Positions 57,029 through 64,000 of a stretch of 64,000 nt of DNA are shown in pieces. Positions within the stretch are counted from its first letter, which is position 1; each line of letters begins with the position of its first letter. A program made the position numbers and the translations under genes. The notes under the pieces are model-generated. The model ran no database searches. It saw only the letters and a list, made by a program, of their open reading frames with translations, and was not told where the DNA came from. This DNA is from Shewanella sp. KT0246 (GTDB lineage: Bacteria > Pseudomonadota > Gammaproteobacteria > Enterobacterales > Shewanellaceae). The stretch spans positions 1 through 64,000 of the forward strand of contig NZ_BPEV01000005.1 in the NCBI RefSeq assembly GCF_019654955.1, given 5' to 3'.

Positions 57029-57274
57029 CTAACCATTTCTCATGCCTACTAGTCGGCCAAAGAAATTAGATAAGCCCACAGTCTTACGAACTCTTTCTGC
57101 CCAGATGGCACCGAGCACAAAACCGACAAGCGCCATCATAGGCACGGTGAACTCTCCCATTTGCCCTTCACTGCTATAAACAAGTATTAAGCCAAGCATG
57201 GTAAAAAATAGCGTTGGGGACATGGCAACAGAAAGCCATAACAGCAGGTGAACGAATTGAGCGACAAACTTCAT
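57029..57274 (-). CDS. Small membrane protein, unknown function
   Basis: The 81-residue protein has two membrane segments (about 8-32 and 41-58) and a basic C-terminus (RVRKTVGLSNFFGRLVGMRNG). Start ATG with GGGATTATA upstream. No family recognised. Confidence 0.7.
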   Translation of the reverse strand: MKFVAQFVHLLLWLSVAMSPTLFFTMLGLILVYSSEGQMGEFTVPMMALVGFVLGAIWAERVRKTVGLSNFFGRLVGMRNG

Positions 57275-57397
57275 TATAATCCCTTAATGATGCGTTAATC
57301 CTTTAATATTAGTATTTTAAGCTATTTTTAAGTTCTAGTCTATCTTAAAGAGTGACGCGTATATCCGCTAAGTTAAGTTTTGGAAAGTCTCATTTAA

Positions 57398-57432
57398 ACA
57401 GCTGGTTATTAATATTTCAAACAACCAGCTGT
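57398..57432 (-). terminator. Probable terminator of the RND efflux operon
   Basis: A 10-bp stem ACAGCTGGTT / AACCAGCTGT with a 15-base loop lies about 30 bases after the RND pump stop. On the minus strand the T-run is short, so it may be weak. Confidence 0.55.
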
Positions 57433-57462
57433 AATAAAAATCCCTTTTAGATGCCTCGTTAA

Positions 57463-60400
57463 CTAACTTGCCTTAGTCGGCTCATTAATAGCAGATTCAT
57501 TCACAAACGGAACTGGCGCGAAACTGTCGCCGTAATCTTTATCAAACTCCGCTTCATCGACTTTAACGCCCTTAATACGCTCTACCACCATGTAATTAAC
57601 CGGCACCAGAATAAGCGTAATAAACGTAGCGAAAATAATACCAAAGCCCAGTGATATCGCCATTGGGACTAAAAACTGTGCTTGAGTTGAACGCTCTAGC
57701 AATAGCGGCATTAAGCCAATAAAGGTGGTTAAACTAGTCAGCATCACTGGTCTAAAACGTTTTGCCCCTGCCGTGAGTACTGCTTCCACCAGCGCCATAC
57801 CTTCTGCGCGTTTTTTATTGATAAAATCAACCAAGACTAGCGAGTCATTCACCACTACCCCCACTAACGCCAACATACCCAAAATACTGAATATCGTTAG
57901 TGCAGAACCCATTATCCAATGGCCCATCACAGCACCAATTAAACCAAATGGGATCACGCTCATGACAATCAAGGGTTGTATGTAAGACTTAAATGGAATC
58001 GCCAATAAGCTGTAAATCATAAATGTGACAAACACTAAGCCCCATTGTAATGAACCAAAGCTTTCACTTTGCTCTCTAGCCTCACCTTCTAATGAATGAC
58101 GTACGCCAGGATACTGCGCCACTAACCCATCAAGATAAATTTTTAAATCAGCCTGTAAGACCGTCATATTGGTATTGTCTTTGTCCACATCGGCCGTGAC
58201 ATTTAACACTCGATAACGGTCAATACGCTTGATGGTCGATGGACTCTTACCCGAGGTCATTTTTGCCACATGCCCAAGTGGTACTTGGGAACCATCACTG
58301 GTACTGATCAATACTTTTTCAAGATCGGCCAACGACTGACGCTCATCAAGTGGCAAACGTACCATGACCCGAATATCATCACGCCCTCGCTGAATACGTT
58401 GCACTTGAGAGCCAAAGTAGAAACTACGGATCTGATTAGTCACTTCTTCACGGGTCAAGCCCAGCGCTTTACCTTGCTCAGTCAGTTCAATCAGTAATTC
58501 TTCTTTACCGTTTGATAAGCTATCGGAAATATCAAACACCGTTGGGTAATTAGCTAAATGGATTTTGACTTGATCTGCAATCTCCCTAAGTGTATCCAAT
58601 GAGTTTGCACTTAACTGCACATCAATAGGGTCGGAGCTACGGCCAATTTCAGCACGATATGTCACTGACTCAGCACCTGGGACATCACCCACCATACGCC
58701 GCCATTCCGCTAACAGTTGCCCTGAGGTAATATCCGACTCACGTTTTTCTGGTGGAGTAATTTCAAAACGCACACTACCAGCGTTAGACGTACCACCACG
58801 ACCGCCAGTGGTCGCAAGAATATTCAAAATAATGCTTTCGTTAGTGGTTTCATCAATATACTTATCCTGCAAAACCTTGGCTTTAGCGGCGATATCAATA
58901 ATGTATTGGTTGGTCACCTCAAATGGCGTGCCCGCTGGCATGGTAAGGCTTAAGCGCACCGTTTCACTTGGGATACGTGGGAAGAAAGTAAACTTAGTCC
59001 AGCCCGTCATCAACAGGGCAAAAATAATAAACAACACACCCGTAAATAAGCTTAACGTAGCGGCTTTATTTTTTAATGCCACCCGTAAAAATGGCTGATA
59101 AAACTTAATAATCGCCTTTTCAAAACCATCAGCAAAATTTTGCTGCATTTTCTCAAAACGATTTTGCTTTTGATTTTCGTGACGCAGCTTTATGTGCTTA
59201 AGGTGAGCTGGCAGTACAAACTTAGATTCAATGAGTGAAAATAGCAGAACAGGGATCACCACAATGGCAATTTGGGCAAATATCGCCCCACGATTTCCCT
59301 CAATAAACAGCATAGGTAAAAAGGCGGTGACTGTGGTTAAAATACCAAAGGTCACTGGTGCAGCCACTTCTTTAGCCCCGTTAATTGCCGCTATTTCACC
59401 GTTAGGTGCGGTTTTTAAATGACTATAGATATTTTCGCCGGTGACAATGGCGTCATCCACCACGATACCCAATACCAAAATAAAACCAAATAAACTCATG
59501 ACGTTTAGCGATACATTAAAAAACGGCATGAAAATAAATGCGCCCATAAATGATACTGGAATACCAATAAATACCCAGAACGCGATAGAAGGTCGTAAAA
59601 ATAACGTCAGTAATAGCAGCACTAATATGCCACCTTGCATAGCGCTTCCCACCAGCGTTGAAATACGGTTTTTAACGATTTCTGAATCATCGTCCCAGTA
59701 ACTTAAACTGTAACCTGCAGGTAAACTGTCTTGGCGTGAGTTGATATAGTTTTTGACTTTATCCGCCACATCAATCGCACTTTGCTGACCAATACGATAA
59801 ACATCAATAAATGCGGCTTGTTCGCCGTTAAACCGAGTACGCACTGGGGTTTCTTCAAAACCATCAACCACGTTGGCAACATCACTTAAGCGAATGATCG
59901 TACCGTCTGTTGCCGTTTTAATGGCAATATTGGCAAACTCATCTTTGTAATACGCTTGGCCTTTTGAGCGAAGCAGAATATCACCGCCTTGGGTTTTTAA
60001 GTTACCTGCCGAAATATCCGTACTCGAGCCATTAATAGCACGAGCAATTTCAGTTAAGGTTAATTGGTACTGCTGCAATTTATCCTGTGAGACTTCTAGG
60101 GTTACTTCGTAATTTCGCACTCCGCTTAAATCAAGCTGAGTCACCCCTTCAAGGCGCAGCAATTCATCACGCACGACCTCTGCAAACTCTAAGGTTTCTT
60201 TTTCGCTATATTTACCGGTAACGGTAACCGCTATAACTTCGCGCTTACGTTGTGCCAGCGCGATAACAGGCTTTTCAGCGTCTGCAGGAAACGTATTAAT
60301 CGCATCGACGCGGCTTTTAATATCGGCCAATAATTCACGGGGATCATAGCTGCTCTCAACTTCTATGCTGACGTTAGAAGAAGCTTCAGAAGAATTCGAA

Positions 60401-60639
60401 GTGATCTTTTTTATCCCTTCAAGATCTTGAACCGCTTCTTCAACTCGAATTGTTACCCCTTGTTCAACATCTTCAGGAGTCGCACCGCGCAGCGAAATAC
60501 TGACAGAAACAATTTCAGAATCCACGCTCGGGAAAACTTCCAGCGGAATACGTGTCGATAACGACCCCAGTCCAATCACCAACAAGAACAACATCAATAA
60601 GTTGGCGGCAACATGGTTTCTAGTGAACCAAGCAATCAT
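57463..60639 (-). CDS. RND-family efflux pump, inner-membrane component
   Basis: The 1058-residue proton antiporter has 12 membrane segments and two large periplasmic loops (about residues 30-335 and 555-855). The membrane core with GIVVDDAIVTGENIYSH (TM4 Asp pair) and GVVVNDSLVLVDFINKKR identifies HAE1-type pumps. The substrate is unknown. Its start overlaps the adaptor stop by one base. Confidence 0.95.
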   Translation of the reverse strand: MIAWFTRNHVAANLLMLFLLVIGLGSLSTRIPLEVFPSVDSEIVSVSISLRGATPEDVEQGVTIRVEEAVQDLEGIKKITSNSSEASSNVSIEVESSYDPRELLADIKSRVDAINTFPADAEKPVIALAQRKREVIAVTVTGKYSEKETLEFAEVVRDELLRLEGVTQLDLSGVRNYEVTLEVSQDKLQQYQLTLTEIARAINGSSTDISAGNLKTQGGDILLRSKGQAYYKDEFANIAIKTATDGTIIRLSDVANVVDGFEETPVRTRFNGEQAAFIDVYRIGQQSAIDVADKVKNYINSRQDSLPAGYSLSYWDDDSEIVKNRISTLVGSAMQGGILVLLLLTLFLRPSIAFWVFIGIPVSFMGAFIFMPFFNVSLNVMSLFGFILVLGIVVDDAIVTGENIYSHLKTAPNGEIAAINGAKEVAAPVTFGILTTVTAFLPMLFIEGNRGAIFAQIAIVVIPVLLFSLIESKFVLPAHLKHIKLRHENQKQNRFEKMQQNFADGFEKAIIKFYQPFLRVALKNKAATLSLFTGVLFIIFALLMTGWTKFTFFPRIPSETVRLSLTMPAGTPFEVTNQYIIDIAAKAKVLQDKYIDETTNESIILNILATTGGRGGTSNAGSVRFEITPPEKRESDITSGQLLAEWRRMVGDVPGAESVTYRAEIGRSSDPIDVQLSANSLDTLREIADQVKIHLANYPTVFDISDSLSNGKEELLIELTEQGKALGLTREEVTNQIRSFYFGSQVQRIQRGRDDIRVMVRLPLDERQSLADLEKVLISTSDGSQVPLGHVAKMTSGKSPSTIKRIDRYRVLNVTADVDKDNTNMTVLQADLKIYLDGLVAQYPGVRHSLEGEAREQSESFGSLQWGLVFVTFMIYSLLAIPFKSYIQPLIVMSVIPFGLIGAVMGHWIMGSALTIFSILGMLALVGVVVNDSLVLVDFINKKRAEGMALVEAVLTAGAKRFRPVMLTSLTTFIGLMPLLLERSTQAQFLVPMAISLGFGIIFATFITLILVPVNYMVVERIKGVKVDEAEFDKDYGDSFAPVPFVNESAINEPTKAS

Positions 60640-61913
60640 TATTGCGCCTCCTTAGTTTTAGGGCCTTTTTCACCCTGACGAGGGCCTTTTTCACCCTGAC
60701 GAGGGCCTTTTGCCATCGCTTCATCTGTCGGGCGATTTTCAGGTCGCGCTCTTTGCGGTTTAGCTGCACCAGAAATTAATACAGGCGTCCCTGAGCTCAC
60801 TTGACCTAAAGATGTTGTCACTAAATTATCATTGGCTTTAAGCCCTGACGCTATTACGGCATCTTGGCTGTTTTTCCACAAAATAGAGACCTCGGTACGC
60901 AGTAATTTTCCATCCTCTACGATGTAAACGTAACTGCCTTGGTAAATCGATTTTGTAGGGATAACAATTGCGCCAGCTAACACCTTTCCTTGAATTTTCG
61001 CAGTAAGATATTGACCGATTTTCAATGGCATTTGCTTATGACTTTGGTAGCTAAATGGCTCATCAATTTGCGCAACGACATAAAGCTGCTGCGAGCTATC
61101 ATCAATCGCACCTTCAGTGCGATCCAGCTGGCCTTGCCAGTTCTGTAAACCAATTAAGTCTGATTCAAATTGCACAGGTGCAATGACCTTTTTACCTTGT
61201 TCAGGCAAGTCAACTAAGGCTAAATCTTTATTGTTAATTGGCAGACGAATTTCAACATAATCAGTGGCGTAAATAGTTGCGAGGGTTGCATTGGTTGACA
61301 CCACACGGCCAACATCGACACTTTTCTCTAAAATGCGACCGTCAAATGGCGCAACAACTTTAGTTCGCTCTAAGGCGAGTAGTGCTTTATCCAATTGCGC
61401 TTGATTAGATAGCATTGATGCCTGGGCGGCAGCTAATTGTGGTTTACGTAACACCAACTCTGTTGGTTCACGACCATTACCTAAACGCTTCCAATCAATT
61501 AATGCTTGTTCAACTCGGGCCTGCTCTTCTTGTAAGCCTTGCTTGGCTTGTAATAAACCCGCTTGAGCTATCTTCACTTCAGCCAGATAATCTCGGTCGT
61601 CTAATTGAACTAAAACTTCGCCTCTTTCAAAGAAACCACCTTCTCGAAAGTTAGAACTAATTGATAGAATCTGCCCGGATGCTTGGGTGACAAGTGAGCT
61701 TTGAGTTCGAGGCTTAACCACCCCAAAGCTACTGACTTCAATTTGATAATCTTGCAAATGGATCTGACGAGTTTCGACAGTGACATTACTCGCCGCCTTT
61801 TTAGCACCACGCTTAGATGTTGGAGGATTGCTAGTAATGACAAATATCGCGATAACGACAACTGCAATAATGGCGACTGGAACAAGGTATTTTTTATTCA
61901 TAATATTATTCAT
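60639..61913 (-). CDS. RND efflux periplasmic adaptor (membrane fusion protein)
   Basis: The 424-residue MFP has an N-terminal membrane anchor (YLVPVAIIAVVVIAIFVI), a lipoyl/hairpin domain (about 55-200) and beta-barrel domains (about 200-380). The tail contains GPRQGEK repeats. It links the inner pump to the TolC-type channel. The start overlaps the outer-membrane gene's stop by eight bases. Confidence 0.93.
   Translation of the reverse strand: MNNIMNKKYLVPVAIIAVVVIAIFVITSNPPTSKRGAKKAASNVTVETRQIHLQDYQIEVSSFGVVKPRTQSSLVTQASGQILSISSNFREGGFFERGEVLVQLDDRDYLAEVKIAQAGLLQAKQGLQEEQARVEQALIDWKRLGNGREPTELVLRKPQLAAAQASMLSNQAQLDKALLALERTKVVAPFDGRILEKSVDVGRVVSTNATLATIYATDYVEIRLPINNKDLALVDLPEQGKKVIAPVQFESDLIGLQNWQGQLDRTEGAIDDSSQQLYVVAQIDEPFSYQSHKQMPLKIGQYLTAKIQGKVLAGAIVIPTKSIYQGSYVYIVEDGKLLRTEVSILWKNSQDAVIASGLKANDNLVTTSLGQVSSGTPVLISGAAKPQRARPENRPTDEAMAKGPRQGEKGPRQGEKGPKTKEAQ
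60661..60711. repeat. 21-bp tandem repeat in the adaptor gene 3' end
   Basis: A 21-bp unit occurs twice exactly (60661-60681, 60682-60702) plus nine bases of a third copy. It encodes the repeated GPRQGEK in the adaptor's C-terminal tail, in frame, so copy changes lengthen or shorten the tail by seven residues. Confidence 0.9.
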
Positions 61914-63288
61914 CTTGGGTTACACCAGCATCGAGATCGCCACCTAGTGCCAGGTGCAATTGAATACGGTTAGCAATGATTTGATTTTTTAAATTGATCA
62001 CAGAGGTTTGCGCCACAAACGAGCGAGTTTGCGCATCCAAAACTGTGGTGTAGCTTTCTAGCCCAACTTGATACTGCTCAAATGAAAGTGTTTCGGCTTG
62101 CAGTGCATTTTCTTGTGACTTAAGTGTGGCTTGATACTGTTGTTGTAAACTGGCATCTAAACCCAGCGTGTTTTCCACTTGCTCGAATGCAGTAAACAAG
62201 GTGCTGAGGTATTGTTGCTCTTGCTGCTTTAAAATCAGCTTTTGCTGCTCAGTTTGCGCTTTTAACCGTCCTGCATTAAAAATCGGTGAGGTTAACCCAG
62301 CAAATACAGACCAACTGCTAAAGTCACCATCAAACAGATTATCAAATTCACTGCCACTGCTGCCTACACTGCCGCCTAAGCGCAGCGACGGATAGCGCTG
62401 TTTTTGAGTATAAGCGACGGTCGCATCTTGAGATAACAGCTGATACCACGCCCCTTGCAAGGAAGGTTTACGCTTAACGAGCTCGCTCGGAATACCAATT
62501 TTTATGCCTTGAGGCAATAATGGTAATTTAGCATCCACCAGCAACTTGGCTGCAGGATAACCGCCCAGTAATCGTTCTAATTGGCGTATATCGGAATTTA
62601 ACTGATTGCGTTGGCCGAAGAGGTTGGATTGTTCGTTGTAAAAAGCATTTTGAGTTAAATACACATCAAGGGCCGTATTAAGCCCTTGGAAATAACCAGA
62701 CTCAATAATATCAAAGCTTACTCTGGCATTTTCAGTGCGGCGCTCATATAACTTTACTAGCTCTTGAGACGTTACCACTTGGTAATACGCACTTACTACA
62801 TCTGCGACAAGGTTATCTCGCGCTTGTTGATAGTTGGCTTGTGCAGTTAATAAATCTAGCTTAGTGGCCTTAGCGTTGTCAGATAACTTACCCCAAATAT
62901 CAAGCTCATAAGTTAAGTCGAAACTCAGGCTATTGGTGTTAGTTTGGGTGTCATTATCACCATTACGACCAGAGGTTAGCCCGCCAGTTAATTCTGGCCA
63001 AAAGTTTGAATCGCTGACAGTCTGAAGCTGCTTTTTGATTTCAACGTCTAACGCTAATTTAATCAAATCTTGATTACGATTTAGCGCAATACTGGCAAGT
63101 TCCAATAATTGGTCAGTGGCAATGGCTTCAACCCAAGGCTGATTTTCTTTTAATGCTTGGGCACTGGTGTACCAAGTTTGTGGCAGCTCAGGGGTCACCT
63201 GTTTCTCATCCAAATATGACTGACTGGTGCATCCTGCTAAGACACTTAGCGATAAGGCTATTAACGCTACAGTGAAATGTTTGTTCAT
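61906..63288 (-). CDS. TolC-family outer-membrane efflux protein
   Basis: The 460-residue outer-membrane channel has a lipoprotein-type signal (LSVLAGCTSQ, Cys at about residue 20), then two repeats of coiled-coil helices typical of the OEP family (AYYQVVTSQELVKLYERRTENA; EQVENTLGLDASLQQQYQ). The start is MNKHFTVA; a TTG upstream is less likely. First gene of the three-gene RND operon (channel, adaptor, pump). Confidence 0.92.
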   Translation of the reverse strand: MNKHFTVALIALSLSVLAGCTSQSYLDEKQVTPELPQTWYTSAQALKENQPWVEAIATDQLLELASIALNRNQDLIKLALDVEIKKQLQTVSDSNFWPELTGGLTSGRNGDNDTQTNTNSLSFDLTYELDIWGKLSDNAKATKLDLLTAQANYQQARDNLVADVVSAYYQVVTSQELVKLYERRTENARVSFDIIESGYFQGLNTALDVYLTQNAFYNEQSNLFGQRNQLNSDIRQLERLLGGYPAAKLLVDAKLPLLPQGIKIGIPSELVKRKPSLQGAWYQLLSQDATVAYTQKQRYPSLRLGGSVGSSGSEFDNLFDGDFSSWSVFAGLTSPIFNAGRLKAQTEQQKLILKQQEQQYLSTLFTAFEQVENTLGLDASLQQQYQATLKSQENALQAETLSFEQYQVGLESYTTVLDAQTRSFVAQTSVINLKNQIIANRIQLHLALGGDLDAGVTQDE

Positions 63289-63822
63289 CGACCAAAATTC
63301 CAAAGTGTGATTATTTTTATGTTAATAATTTTAGAGATTTGCAGCAAAAATTCATACTGATATTGTTCAACTTTGCACGGCTTTACAAAACTACAACCTT
63401 AACCCATTTACATAACCAGCTATATGCCACAAACAACATATCGACCATATTGAAAATCGATTTAAAAACCACAATTAATACTTATAAAACATAAAATTAA
63501 ATATAAAAAGCAAAATGACCAGTACTGGAAAACTGATAAAACTAGCTAAGCCAGTTGAGACATACTTGCTTACACTCTCAACCGACAATTTGAAAAATGC
63601 AACATAATAGACACTATGTGTTTCAGAATGTGGTCTGAGAATGATTAAAATACGGCTGTGATTGCCTCAAGGCTCACTTTTATATTTAACGGCGCTTTGT
63701 GTCCATATGGGTGTAAGCCATAAATATTGTTGATTTTTAGATAATGACTTAGAGATGATTATCTGTAGAAAATATCACAACATAAAAGCTGTAAACAAAA
63801 ATATACTGACAATCATTCAGCT
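63289..63822. other. Intergenic region at the right edge
   Basis: Very AT-rich, with no gene, operator or clear terminator. A small hairpin near 63658-63677 (GTGA/TCAC, GCC/GGC) has a bulge and is not convincing. Confidence 0.5.
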
Positions 63823-63999
63823 TCATTTATTTACATAATAATTTTGTTGAACTTGAGAGGGGCTTGGTCTAATGATTAAATTTGCATTCACATCGACGAC
63901 AGGCAAATTATAGCGTTTGCTCGAAATTCCCTGCGTTTCCATTCTTTGATGTAAATTGCTTGCGACTTCAGGGTCATCAACTACAAAATAATATGGTTC
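63823..63999 (-). CDS. C-terminal end of an unrecognised protein (cut by the window edge)
   Basis: The last 58 codons of a minus-strand gene are open to the edge and end at TGA 63823-63825. The translation begins EPYYFVVDDPEVASNL and contains PVVDVNANLIIRPS. It looks coding in its codon use. The family cannot be told from this fragment. Confidence 0.6.
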   Translation of the reverse strand, partial: EPYYFVVDDPEVASNLHQRMETQGISSKRYNLPVVDVNANLIIRPSPSQVQQNYYVNK

Positions 64000-64000
64000 A

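Noticed and set aside
63658..63681. Hairpin near the right edge as a terminator
   Set aside because: Only a 3-bp plus 4-bp stem with a bulge.

Overview
The window looks like a chromosomal segment of a marine Shewanella. The best evidence is a complete dmsEFABGH cluster: a ten-heme cytochrome, an MtrB-type barrel, DMSO reductase subunits and accessory proteins. This arrangement is known for extracellular DMSO respiration in that genus. The Vibrio/Shewanella-type heme-uptake set, the many chemoreceptors and GGDEF proteins, and the moderately AT-rich sequence fit as well. This is inference from gene content; no rRNA or other marker gene is present. I saw no insertion sequence, prophage, CRISPR array or tRNA.

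Layout. 0.2-7.8 kb: DMSO respiration (dmsE, F, A, B, terminator, G, H). 8-12 kb: greB, a hypothetical protein and ompR/envZ; envZ has no ordinary start codon. 11.7-17.5 kb: NO-detoxifying flavohemoglobin with an NsrR-type box, a chemoreceptor, a peroxiredoxin with a hexanucleotide repeat in its leader, a DUF2937 protein and a LysR regulator. 18-20.4 kb: a permease divergent from an ArsR-type regulator, with two matching 24-bp operators between them, then an AraC regulator. 21-35.7 kb: heme acquisition (hutZ, hutX, hutA, then tonB-exbB-exbD-hutBCD, and hutW further on). Fur boxes precede hutA/tonB and hutW. An ABC exporter and a dCache chemoreceptor sit between hutD and hutW. 35.7-40 kb: LysR, VOC protein, FMN reductase, GNAT, and Bax-inhibitor and DUF4870 membrane proteins. 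40-45 kb: a PAS-GGDEF protein, an orphan ModA-like binding protein and a chemoreceptor downstream of a sigma-28 promoter match. 45-49 kb: a three-gene operon best read as synthesis and phosphorolysis of glucosylglycerate. 49-57 kb: a structured small-RNA candidate, an Omp85-type barrel, a TPR-GGDEF protein, a MarR/CDF metal-efflux operon with paired operators, a manganese riboswitch driving a GDT1-family exporter, a glutathione transferase and a SigZ-like sigma factor. 57-63.3 kb: an RND tripartite efflux operon. The right edge cuts a minus-strand gene.

How the genes work together. DmsEFAB form an electron conduit from the periplasm to an outer-surface molybdoenzyme. DmsG is the maturation chaperone. 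HutA brings heme through the outer membrane using TonB-ExbBD energy, HutBCD moves it into the cytoplasm, and HutX/HutZ/HutW traffic and break it down. Around 53-57 kb, metal and stress functions lie next to each other, each with a visible control element (operators, riboswitch or terminator). The strongest leads for new biology are the RNA element at 49.5 kb, the ArsR/permease/AraC locus, the Cys-tailed transferase/SigZ pair, and the envZ start.
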